Assembly (NCBI GenBank): GCA_905221605.1
Contig: CAJNDS010000946.1
Coordinates: 578,077 to 642,076 of the forward strand
Origin: Symbiodinium natans
Taxonomy: Eukaryota > Sar > Dinophyceae > Suessiales > Symbiodiniaceae
DNA length: 64,000 nt
Reading direction: 5' to 3'
The position numbers were made by a program, and so were the translations under genes. This document shows, in pieces, positions 1 to 10,200 of the stretch. Below the pieces are notes generated by a model, which saw only the letters and a list, made by a program, of their open reading frames with translations, was not told the DNA's origin and did no database searches. The stretch's first letter is position 1; each line of letters begins with the position of its first letter.

Positions 1-89
1 ATCCCTTGTTTCCAGGGCTTAGGCTCGCTTATAAGCACTTCTAAGCCAATAAAGGCATCCTTGTTCCCTAGGTTTACTCTTGGGTCTAG
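1..89 (+). mobile_element. Family B inverted-repeat element, 3' part
   Basis: The segment ends in ACTCTTGGGTCTAG and carries the internal TTCCCTAGG-like block seen in the copies at 57.76 and 62.05 kb. The 5' end is cut by the window edge or decayed. No coding potential is visible. Confidence 0.45.
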
Positions 90-379
90 GCAAAACACGC
101 CCGGTGCATGCCAGCTCGCGTTTCTGTCACCCTAAACCCTAAGCACCCTGAGCCCTAAACCCTGAGCCCTAAACCCTAAGCCCTAAGCCCCAATCCCTAA
201 ACCCTAAACCCCAAACCCTAAACCCTAAACCCTAAAACCCTCAACCTAAACCCTAAACTCTACACCTCGAGGAAGCAGCTGCTGGTGGGCAGGCTGGTAT
301 TGGGGGAATTCCTGAGGGCTTTTGAGTGCCCAGACCTGGGACGGGAAGGTTTAGGAGTGCTTTGACGTTTTTTCTTTTT

Positions 380-410
<31 letters not shown>

Positions 411-650
411 GGGGAGGAAGAAGGGGGTGTTTAGGGCTTGAAGTGGGGACATTGGGTGCCCCAAAGTGTTCATCCACATAGAGCCCAGAAAGCCTTCTTC
501 CTTCAGAGCCACAGAACCTCTAAACCCTAAACCCTAAACCCTAAAACCCTAAACCCTAAACCCCAAACCCTAAACCGAAGCTCGCAGGCAGCTCTCACCG
601 CTGCCGCAGCAGCAGCTGTCTCACTCGAGGCAGTTTCCGGCAATTCTTGT

Positions 651-828
651 CTTGGCAGCCCAGGGGTACGCTTTTCCCTTTTTTTGGGTTCAAGGTTCCC
701 AGGGTTTAAGGTTTAGGGTTTAGGGTTTAGGGTTTAGGGTTTAGGGTGTAGGGTTTAGTGTTTAGGGTTCCCTTATAAAGTAGCCAACCTCAAAAAGGGT
801 GCCCTTATCATACCTTGAAACTCAAGCT
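651..828 (+). mobile_element. Family A inverted-repeat element with internal telomere array
   Basis: The left end (CTTGGCAGCCCAGGGGTAC, then CTTTTTTTGGGTTCAAGG) and the right part (AGCCAACCTCAAAAAGGGTG) match the family A copies at 18.07, 20.43 and 63.20 kb. A TTTAGGG array of about 60 bp replaces the middle. Target duplication is not clear for this copy. Confidence 0.6.
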
Positions 829-1140
829 CTAATTTCTTCCAAGCCCGCAGCCCTTCAACCCCGCACCATGAAAGCCCTCAAGCCTGAACCCTCAACCCTA
901 AACCCTACTTTTGATTTTGGTCCCGACCTACCAGGGTCCGGGCACGAAAGCCCTTGCTTCGGAGCCTTCCCGCAGTATGGTCTCGGGATCCCCCTCGAAC
1001 CCATGCAAACCACTTGGTTTTTACGGCTGCACTTCCAAACCCTAAACCCTAAACCCTAAACCCTAAACCCTAAACCCTAAACCCTAAACCCTGAACCCTG
1101 AACCCTGAACCCTGAACCCTGAACCCTCAAGCCCTGTAAG

Positions 1141-1217
1141 CCGATGCAGCTCAGGGTGCCCCAAGGGAGGAGACGCTCGTGGTGGCCGCGGAAGAAGCGC
1201 CAGGCGATGCCCCTTAA
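1141..1217 (+). CDS. Possible terminal exon, unknown Ala/Glu-rich protein
   Basis: After an AG at 1139-1140 (just after a CCCTGAA array) there is an open frame beginning at codon 1143. It reads DAAQGAPREETLVVAAEE and then APGDAP before TAA at 1215-1217. The composition is normal coding composition and unlike the flanking repeats. Upstream exons would lie in 1-1100 or outside the window. No family is recognised. It could be chance, since only 25 codons are open. Confidence 0.25.
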
Positions 1218-1437
1218 GCGGCATCAGGAGTACTCATATGTTAGGGTCGTTAGGGTTGTTAGGGTTCAGGGTTTAGGGTTTAGGGTTTAGGGTTTAGGGT
1301 TTAGGGTTTAGGGTTTAGGGTTTAGCTCTTGCAAGTTTGTTTAGGGACGGCTGTTCGCACAATTGCTCCCACATTGAGAGAAGCTTGCTCAAGAGAGTCT
1401 TGCCACGCATTTTGTCTTCGACGTTCTTCGTCTTTGC

Positions 1438-1441
1438 AGCC
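1438..1441 (+). promoter_or_regulatory. Candidate spliced-leader acceptor before ATP-grasp start
   Basis: A pyrimidine-rich tract (TTCTTCGTCTTTGCAG) ends in AG two bases before the ATG at 1442. The same arrangement occurs in all six copies, with AG at 1438, 13838, 16169, 18518, 20915 and 37196. Dinoflagellate mRNAs are trans-spliced to a short leader, so this is where the leader would be expected to join. No transcript evidence is available here. Confidence 0.4.
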
Positions 1442-2761
1442 ATGTGCCGGGGTAACACGATGGAGTCTATGGCAGAGTCTATGGCGCCTCGCTGCGTGGT
1501 CCTGGTCGACCCTTACTCCACTGGAGCTATGTTGGCTCCTGAGCTTGATCTGCGAGGCTACTCAGTGATTGCCCTCTGGACCAAGGAGGTTGGTGACAAC
1601 CGCGGCCACTTGCCCAAGGCGGCCAAGGGCTTTCCAGAAAAGTTCCTGGCAGAGGTGGACGAGCAAGACACCTTGGCCCTCACCGCCGACGCGCTGCGCA
1701 AGGCGGCGAACTGCAGCGAACCGCTGGCGTTGATCTGCGGTGGTGAGACGGGCGTGAAGGTGGCGGATGCTTTGTCGGAGCACATGGGGCTGCGGGGCAA
1801 CACCACGAAAGGTGGCATGGCGAACCGCCGCGACAAGCAGGTGCAGCAGGATGCGGTGAAGGCCTTCGGCTTGCGCTCCGTGCGCTCTGTGTGTGGCAGG
1901 GCCTGGGAGGAGGTGAAGGACTTTGCGGAGACGGAGGTGCTGCCGATGATTGTGAAGCCTGTGGAGTCTGCAGGCTCTGATGGGGTGAAGCTTTGCCACA
2001 GCCTAGCAGAGGTGGAGGAGCACTTCCAGCTGCTCATGACCTCTCAGCGCAAGTGCGGCGCCCAAGGGGCAGCTGTCTTGCTGCAGGAGTACCTCAAGGG
2101 CACGGAGTACATCGTGGATCACGTGTCCCGTGATGGTGTGCACAAAACCACCATGGTCTGGGTCTACGACCGCCGCCCTGCCAACGGCGCTGGCTTCGTC
2201 TGCTTCGGGACACTGTGTGTGTTGCCTGACAGCCCAGTTGCCCAGGAACTCATTGCCTACACCCGGGGCTGCCTGGACGCCTTGCGCATCACCGATGGTG
2301 CCACTCACACGGAGGTGATGATGACTGAGACCGGGCCCTGCTTGGTGGAAGTCAACAGCCGTTGCCACGGGGCTGCAGGTTCCTGGATGCCCTTGGCACG
2401 AGCCATGACTGGCTACACGCAGGTCGATGCGTGCGTGGATGCATTCCTGAGTGCTGAGGCCTTTGAGCGCCTTCCTGACGTGCCACCTCCGTTTCTGGCA
2501 TCTGGGCAAGTGTCCATGCTGGTCTCATACCATGAGGGCCAGGTGGAAGCCACACAGTTTCAGAAGGTTCGAGAGCTCCAGTCCGTGGTGTTCCTGGAAG
2601 AGAATCTTCATGCAGGCCATCGCGTGGAGAAGACCATCGATGTGTTTAGCCTTGTAGGGATGTGTGTCTTGGTGCACTCCGATCCGGCTGTGTTGGCCCG
2701 TGATCTGGACTGCATCCGCCAGATGGAGCACGAAGGCTCCCTTTTCGTCTTGGCCAACTGA
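1442..2761 (+). CDS. ATP-grasp domain protein, copy 1
   Basis: A 439-residue intronless gene. ATP-grasp enzymes use ATP to form an acyl-phosphate and join a carboxylate to an amine or thiol; the substrate here is unknown. An N-terminal Rossmann-like pre-ATP-grasp region (VVLVDPYSTGAM) is followed by the central ATP-binding lysine segment MIVKPVESAGSDGVK, the hinge QEYLKGTEYIVD and the metal-binding EVNSRCHG. The ATG at 1442 (MCRGNTMESMA) is preferred over 1337 because the upstream stretch differs in frame between copies. This copy has a 12-nt duplication (ESMA twice). It is the most diverged copy together with 37200, with S for A in RGYSVIALW and FGTLCVLPD where the others have FGQQCVLPD. Differences are mostly synonymous, pointing to a functional gene. 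An alternative reading is an amino-acid or peptide ligase-like enzyme. Confidence 0.85.
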   Translation: MCRGNTMESMAESMAPRCVVLVDPYSTGAMLAPELDLRGYSVIALWTKEVGDNRGHLPKAAKGFPEKFLAEVDEQDTLALTADALRKAANCSEPLALICGGETGVKVADALSEHMGLRGNTTKGGMANRRDKQVQQDAVKAFGLRSVRSVCGRAWEEVKDFAETEVLPMIVKPVESAGSDGVKLCHSLAEVEEHFQLLMTSQRKCGAQGAAVLLQEYLKGTEYIVDHVSRDGVHKTTMVWVYDRRPANGAGFVCFGTLCVLPDSPVAQELIAYTRGCLDALRITDGATHTEVMMTETGPCLVEVNSRCHGAAGSWMPLARAMTGYTQVDACVDAFLSAEAFERLPDVPPPFLASGQVSMLVSYHEGQVEATQFQKVRELQSVVFLEENLHAGHRVEKTIDVFSLVGMCVLVHSDPAVLARDLDCIRQMEHEGSLFVLAN

Positions 2762-3060
2762 GCTTGAAATGCTGGAAGCAGACCTCTTCTGCTTGATCTT
2801 CGTTTATCTTCCCCTATCCCATCCCCTTTGGTCAGTCCACCGGGATGGCGTGTTGTTGCATGTCATCGACCCCCGCGCCCGATCCGACCAAGAAGCGTCG
2901 ATCCCCGTGAGGTTCGAGCCTCCTTGCTGCGAGGATTTGGCCTCCCAAAGCTCCTTGACTTGCGATGGCGTGTCAGGAGACGACTGTACAGGCTTCGGGT
3001 GAATGAAGCACGCTGGCACTCGCGAGCCCAGGCACGGACATTGAAAGTTTAGCCAGTCTT
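2762..3060 (+). other. 3' flank shared with other ATP-grasp copies
   Basis: The sequence after the stop, with a pyrimidine-rich TCTTC/CTATCCC block, then CGATCCGACCAAGAAGCGTC and GTACAGGCTTCG, recurs after every ATP-grasp copy. It is closest to the flank of the copy ending at 38507. It is probably 3' UTR carried along with the duplicated unit. From 3060 to 3165 there is a short AT-rich TTATTG-like stretch without a gene. Confidence 0.6.
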
Positions 3061-3165
3061 ACTGCTATTGCTTTTGCGATTGGTGTCATTGTTGTTATTG
3101 CTATTATTGCTAATGCTAATGTTCTTATTGTTATGATTGTTGATATTGGTGCTCTTGTTAATTGA

Positions 3166-3620
3166 TATCAACCCTAAGCCCTAAGCCCTAAACCTTAGCC
3201 CTAAGCCCTATAAGCCCCAAGCCCTAAGCACTAAGCCCTAAGACCTAAACCCTAAACCCTAAACCCTAACCCTAAACCCTAAACCATAAACCCTAAACCC
3301 TAAACCCTGTTTTATCTCGAGGGTTCAGGGGGCCGGGAAGCACGGCAGCCGAACCTGCCAGGTCCACGCGGCAACGGCGCAGCAACTTCGCCACCGGCCG
3401 GTGGCTCAGAAATGCCATGTTCCAGTGAAGTAGGGTTTAGGGTTTGGGGTTTAGGGTTCAGGGTTTGGGGTTTAGGGATTAGGGTTTAGGGTTTAAGGTT
3501 TGGGGTTTAGGGTTTAGGGTTTGGGGTTTAGGGTTTAGGGTGTAGGGTTCAGGGTGTAGGGTTCAGGGGTTAGGGTTCAGGGTTGGGTTCAGGGTTTAGG
3601 GTTTAGGGTTTAGGGTCTAG
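3166..3620. repeat. Facing CCCTAAA and TTTAGGG arrays
   Basis: A CCCTAAA/CCCTAAG array (about 3169-3309) faces a TTTAGGG array (about 3431-3620) across 120 bp of unique GC-rich sequence. The pair could fold into a long imperfect hairpin. The unique part has an open frame but no clear splice signals. Confidence 0.8.
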
Positions 3621-4225
3621 GGGTCTCTGTGCACATGCAAGCGAGCATCAGCTGGGCAGGTAAGCGTGGACTGCTAGTAATCAGAACCAGATGGTCCAAT
3701 GCATAGGGCGAAGGTGAAAGTGGCAAGCCCGCATCATGAAAATCATGGGAATCATGTGCCAGTTGGGCAGGTGAGCGCAAAAGTGAGTGCGTACCAAGCA
3801 CTTGCTGTAGTAACCAGCACCAGTGCCGATCATGAGTGACAGCAGTGAAGGAGCGCTTCAGTGTCGGAGAACCAGCATCATGAGCAGCAGCGCAGCTGCC
3901 GTGCTGCACGTGGAATGTGGCTGGAGGAGCACGCGTCATGAGCGTTAGCCCGCTGAGCTCGGCCGTTGGCCCCGGAACGCGTATCGGAGCAGAAAGGCTC
4001 TGTAGCTGAGACAATCCTGGCGGACCGGATGAACCCCAAAATTGGAGCCACACCCACGTTAGCATGACCCGACCCTAAACCCTAATTACCAGGCCTGCCC
4101 CACACCCAAACCCCTAAACCCTTAAACCCCAGAACCCCTAAACCCAGAAACCTTACACCCTAAACCCTAAACCCTAAGCCCTAAGCCCTAGAAGCCCTGA
4201 ACCCCAGCAAGAACTGAGGTCTCAG

Positions 4226-7200
4226 CCGACCTCCGTGCAGAGCTCGCAGCACTGCGCGAGACGGTGCGGTGGGGAAAAGGAGCCTTCGGCTAGGTTCAAT
4301 CACGGTCCGGAGCGTTGGGTTTAAGGGCTTGGGCCCGTGCAGGCTTTGGGGGGGTGAGGGTTCAGGGTTTAGGGCTAGGGTTCGAGAATCCACTGCTGCT
4401 GCTGCTGCTGCTGATGATACTAGTGATGATGATGATGATGATGATGATGATGACAGTAAGAACATTGGCCTTAATAATAAGGATAAGGATGAGGGTGAGG
4501 GTTAGGGTTCGGATGAGGATGGCGACGACGCAGATGAAGATGCCCTAGGGTGCTGCATGGGGATCGTGTTAGCTTTCATCAGCACAACTACTGCCGATGG
4601 AGACTCTCCAGTCTTTAGATACATCGGCAAAAGTGCATGCAGCGCTGTGAAGGTTGAGAAGCACGAGAAGATGCTGAGGCCTGGTACCCGCAGCTATACC
4701 TTGACATGCCCGTCATGAGCGCGCACGTAAAGTTTCGACTTCAAGAAAACTCCCCGAAAAGCACATCCTCCATTCTCTGAGCAGAGGCCAGCCTCTTGCT
4801 GTTCCGTAGCTTGAATCCTTGAACGCGCATGCAACATAAGCGGCGCTGGAAAGGCATCGCGCATCCTGGATCTTGGAAACCCCAACTCTTTTTGCTGATC
4901 CGATCTTGTACCTCACAAGAGGCAGGGCAAACCCTAAACCCTAAGCCCTGAGCACTAAACCCTGATCCTTGAGCCCTAAGCCCTAACCCCAAACCCGAAG
5001 CCCTAACCTGGCCCTATAAACCGTAAGCCCTAAACCTCAAGCGTGGCGGCCCTAAGCCCTCGCAAGAGGCTACAGCTTTAGACCCTTCAAGGAGGTGGTC
5101 AGATTAGGGCTTTAATTTTTATGGCTAAAGATTTAGGGTTTCAAGGTTCAGGGTTTAAAGAATTACAGGGTTGTAAGGTTTAGGGTTGAGGGTGTGTGCC
5201 CGAAACGGTGCTTCTGGCAATCTTTTTGGCAATGGCGCCCTCTTAAAAAAGCAACAAACCCTGCACCCCAAACCCCAAACCCAAAACTCCCGAACGCAGA
5301 TACGTGATGGACCGCTATGTTGAGAAAGACCTGCGCACGGCCCCGCAGCCCCAGCAAGGTGGCGTGCAGGCGGACGTGCCAGCTGTGAGTCCCTAAAGTA
5401 TCCTGAATTAGGTCCAGGGTTTCAGGGTTTGGGGCTTATTGCTTAGGGCGTAGGGCTTTGGGCTTTGGGCTTTGGGCTTTGGGCTTAGGGCGTAGGGCTT
5501 AGGGCTAAGCTCGGTGTAGGTTGATATGGGCGGAGTGAACTCACACAGCTCTGTGGGGTCTACAATAGCAAATTCCCGGTTTCCCCGTGGTGAGGCCCCT
5601 CAACCCGAACCCTGAACCTTGCGCACCTTACCCAAAGGGCCCAAGACCCGAAATAATCAGGCCTTTGGGCCCCCAAAACCGATAAAGGGCCTTAAAGAAT
5701 CGGGTCTTTGGCCCCTTTTAGGGTTACCCAAAAACAGCCATGAAGCTGCCTGGAACCTCCCAACCATAACGATGATGCCGACAGCAGAGAAGCCCTGGTC
5801 CGTGCCATCCTCAGGCCCTAAGTCACCCTAAACCCTAAACCCTAAACCCTAAACCCTAAACCCTAAACCCTAAACCCTAAACCCTAAACCCTAAACCCTA
5901 AACCCTAAACCCTAAACCCTAAACCCTAAACCTAACCCTAAACCCTAAACCCTAAACCCTAAACCCTAAACCCTAAACCCTAAACCCTAAACCCTAAACC
6001 CTAAACCCTAAACCCTAAACCCCAAACCCCAAACCCTAAACCCTAAATCCTGAACCCACAAACCCACAAACCCTGAACCCACAAATCGAAAAGCCCAAGC
6101 CCAGACCCCGAGCACTTACTATAGCGGTCGGAAGAAGTACTAACAGTATTCTCTCATGTTCCTTTATGAAGCCTGTTCCCCTGGAACCCCAAAGCCCGGC
6201 AGCCGGGACCGGCTTAGTTCGTAGTAGGGACTTGGGGAATTCGGTGGGATCCTGGAGAGTCTGGATCAAACCCTAAGCGCCCGAAACCCTAAACCCCACA
6301 CCTTAAACCCTAAACCCTAAACCCTAAACCATAAACCCTACACCCTACACCCTAGACCCTAAACCCCAAACCCTAAACCCTAAACCCCACACCCTAAACC
6401 CTAAACCCGTCAGTTGCGAGGCCTCAGTGGTGAACGCCTCCCAAGCCGGCGCCACAGCGGCTGCGGAGGTGAAAAGCGAGGAGCGGCGGTTAGGGTTTAG
6501 GGTTTAGGGTTTAGGGTTTAGGGTTTAGGGCTTAGGGCTTAGGGCTTAGGGCTCAGGGCTCAGGGCTTAGGGCTTAGGGCTCAGGGCTTAGGGCTTAGGG
6601 CTTAGGGCTTTGAGTGAGGCCTTAGAGTCTTACCCGTTTTCATTGTAAAATTTATGTAATATACTTTTATCCACATGATGATCTAAACCCTAAACCCTAA
6701 ACCCTAAACCCTAAACCCTAAACCCTAAACCCTAAACCCTAAACCCTAAACCCTAAACCCTAAACCCTGAACCCTGAACCCTAAATCCTAAACCCTAAAC
6801 CCTAACCCTAAATAAATAAATAAGTAAATAAATAAATAAATAAATATATATATATATATATATACAGACTGTATATAGTCATAATATTGGGAGGCTTGTA
6901 AGGGCCCTGAACCCTGAGCCCACAAGGGTTTAGGGTTAGATTGAGAAAGCCCGACACCTGTGGCCGAAAGCGCTTGTGTCCTCTAAGAGTAGTTTAGGGT
7001 TTAGGGTTTAATGGCAAGGTTTGGGGTTTAGAGTTTATGGTTTAGGTTCGATTGTTGAGGCTAAACCCTAAATCCTAAACCCTAAACTCCTAAACCCTAA
7101 GCCCTAAACCCTAAACCTTAAACCCTAAACCCTAAACCCTGAACCCTGAACCCTAAATCCTAAACCCTAAACCCTAACCCTAAATAAATAAATAAGTAAA

Positions 7201-10200
7201 TAAATAAATAAATAAATATATATATATATATATATACAGACTGTATATAGTCATAATATTGGGAGGCTTGTAAGGGCCCTGAACCCTGAGCCCACAAGGG
7301 TTTAGGGTTAGATTGAGAAAGCCCGACACCTGTGGCCGAAAGCGCTTGTGTCCTCTAAGAGTAGTTTAGGGTTTAGGGTTTAATGGCAAGGTTTGGGGTT
7401 TAGAGTTTATGGTTTAGGTTCGATTGTTGAGGCTAAACCCTAAATCCTAAACCCTAAACTCCTAAACCCGAAGCCCTAAACCCTAAACCTTAAACCCTGA
7501 ACCCTCAACCCTAAGCCCTATTTTGGGTTTTAGGACCTCGGGATTGACGCCTCCTCAAGCCCCCCTTCCCCGTAAGCTGCCCCGCAGGCACGAGCAGGCC
7601 GGGGAGCGCTTGGTGCCGGCAGGGCTAGGCTTTGGGGATTTAGGGTTTAGGGTTGGGGCTTGGGGTTTGGGGTTTGGGGTTTGAGGGTCTAGGATAGGCT
7701 CATCATGGCGTCTGGAAGAGGTTTAAGGGTCAGCTGCAGGATAATTACCCTCCAATCCCCAATGAGCTACACCCCAAATCTAGGCCGGCCCCACACGAAA
7801 CCCAGCCCTAGGCCCCCCCCCCCCCCCCAACACCCCTGCCCAACTCCCCAACTCTGACCGTGCCCTGCACTCTCTGAAGCATCTGATGCCCTGATTTCCC
7901 AAACTTCCCCCAAAACCCTCCTCCCCGAAGCCTCCCCAAGCCCTAGGCCCCTCAATCCGATAACAAGAAGAGCTCAAGCCCAAATCTACAAACGCCTGAA
8001 CCCCAAGCCCAGCCTAAATTCCTAGCCCGCCCCTAAACCCCAAACCCTAAACCCTAAACCCCAAACCCCAAACCCTAAACCCTAAACTCCTAAGCCCTCG
8101 ACTGCGTGGCAGGGGATGCGCCTCGCAAGCGGAAAGCCGGCGGGGCCAGGGAGCTTGGCCTTTGGGGTGGGAGGGGGGGGGGGGGTTCAGGGTTTAGGGT
8201 TTAGGGTTTAGGGTTTGGGGTTTAGGGTTTAGGGTTTGGGGGGGGGGGAGTGTTTGAGGGGTTAGGGTTTAAGGTTGTTGAGGGTTCAAGGTGGTTGAGG
8301 GGTTTAGGGGTTTGGGATTTAGGGGTTAGGGTTTGGGGGGTTTAGGGTTTAGGGGTTTGAGGGGTTTGGGGGTTTAGGGTTTAGGCTTTAGGGGTTTAGG
8401 GGTTTGGGCGTTTCGGGGTTTAGGGTTTAAAGTTTAGGGGTTTGGGGTTTAGGGTTTAGGGTTCAGGCTTGAGGGACTACGGTTTGGGGCTTTGGGGCTT
8501 CAGTGCTTTAGGGGTTGTAGGCTCTAGGTTTGAGGGATTAGGTAGCCCCAAGCTTAGCCCCAAGCTCACAAACCCAAACTGGCCCTAAACCCTAAACCCT
8601 AAACCCTAAACCCTAAACCCTAAACCCTAAACCCTAAACCCTAAACCCTAAACCCTAAACCCTAAACCCTAAACCCTAAACCCTAAACCCTAAACCCTAA
8701 ACCCTAAACCCTAAACCCTAAACCCTAAACCCTAAACCTTAAACCCAATCCAAGGACACCTCGATGGTGGGCATGCCACAGCCCGAGGCCACGGCAGAGG
8801 CAGTCGCTAGCGGGCGCGTCTGAAACCCTAAACCCTAAACCCTAAACCCTAAACCCTAAACCCTAACCCCTAAGTCCTAAACCCTAAACCCTAAACCCTA
8901 AACCCTAAGCCCTAAGCCCTAAGCCCTAAGCCCTAAACCCTAAAACCTAAACCCTAAACCCGAAACCCTAAACCCTACACCCTAAACCCTAAACCCTAAA
9001 CCCCGAAACCCTAAACCCTAAACCCCAAAACTCTAAGCCCCTAAATCCTAAACCCTTGTAAACCCCACACCCTAAATCCTGACAAAAACCTTAAAAACCC
9101 TAAACCCTACAACCCCTATGAGATGAGTAGTGTTTGGAGTTAGCTGAAGGTCTCAGTCAGGCGTTTGGAGCTTATGGTTGAGGACACGTCGCAACTCAGG
9201 GCTCCGCCCCAGTCGCAAGACATCCTACCCAAACACCGCACCCCCAAACCCTAAACCATAGACCCTAAACCCTTAACCGCCTGACTAAGCCCTAAACCAT
9301 AGAACCCTCAAGCCGAAAGTTCGAAACTCGACGCTCCAATAATCCCAGCCCATGCTTACCTCTAGTGTAGACTCGGCCCTCTACACCCTAACTCCCCTAA
9401 ACCCCTTAGTGACTCTACACCCCCTGAAGCCCCTACACCCTCTAAACCCTCTTGACCCTCTAAACCCCCTAAACCCTCTCAACCCTCTAAATTTCCAAAA
9501 TTTCTAACCCGTTTTCAATCATCCACTTGTTAAGCTTTCTTGCGTTTTCTCTGTCTTCCCTAGAAGGTTATACCCAAAAAATCCGTTCAGGCGAGTGCTT
9601 CCTCGGATTGAACACGCGGCGTCTGAGATGCCGAGGGGCAGCTCCTGGGGCGCGAGGGGTTTTTGGGGCTTTAGGGGTTTTAGGGGGGTTTAGGGGTTTT
9701 AGGGGTTTTAGGGGTTTTAGGGGTTTTAGGGGTTTTAGGGGTTTTAGGGGTTTTAGGGGTTTTAGGGGTTTTAGGGGTTTTAGGGGTTTTAGGTGTTTAG
9801 GGGTTTGGGATCTTACGGAATGAAGACTGGGGGGTCCCTTTGGTACGAAACTTGATAGTTGCGTTACCACAACTGGCCAAACCCCAGGTGGTCAATCCCT
9901 AAAACGCAAACCCTAAACCCTAAGCCCCTAAGCCCCCAACCCCAAGATATTGAGGAAACTCTCCAACTTCCTTTGACAACCACCCAGGCTAGGATGGCAC
10001 CTACCAAACAACCACCGAGTATCCAAGATGGACGGAACTGCGATCGGTAGGGTTTAGGGTTTAGGGTTTAGGGTTTAGAGTTTAGAGTTTAGGGTTTAGG
10101 GTTTAGGGTTGGGCCTCCAAACCCTACACCGATCTTAGATAGGTGGGCGACTGCAGAGTCGGTGGCAGCATGTTCGGCCCTCCCATATTCTCCCATGTCC

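Larger units (their letters stand above)
90..1330. repeat. Telomere-like arrays in both orientations
   Basis: CCCTAAA-type blocks lie at about 130-262, 516-577 and 1035-1130. TTTAGGG-type blocks lie at about 702-769 and 1264-1325. A G homopolymer of about 25 bases sits near 390-414. The non-repeat pieces between them (265-350, 577-650, 910-1030) are Ala/Gly/Pro-rich when translated and could include small exons. Apart from the 1141-1217 segment, no frame can be defended. Confidence 0.8.

Noticed and set aside
1378-1392. Relic of the dinoflagellate spliced leader (GCTTGCTCAAG) before the ATP-grasp genes
   Set aside because: Only the last few bases resemble the leader, and the rest of the leader sequence is absent. 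The match is too short.
4269-4505. Asp-rich frame over a GAT repeat at 4410-4455
   Set aside because: It is a trinucleotide microsatellite followed by telomere-like sequence, with no support as a gene.
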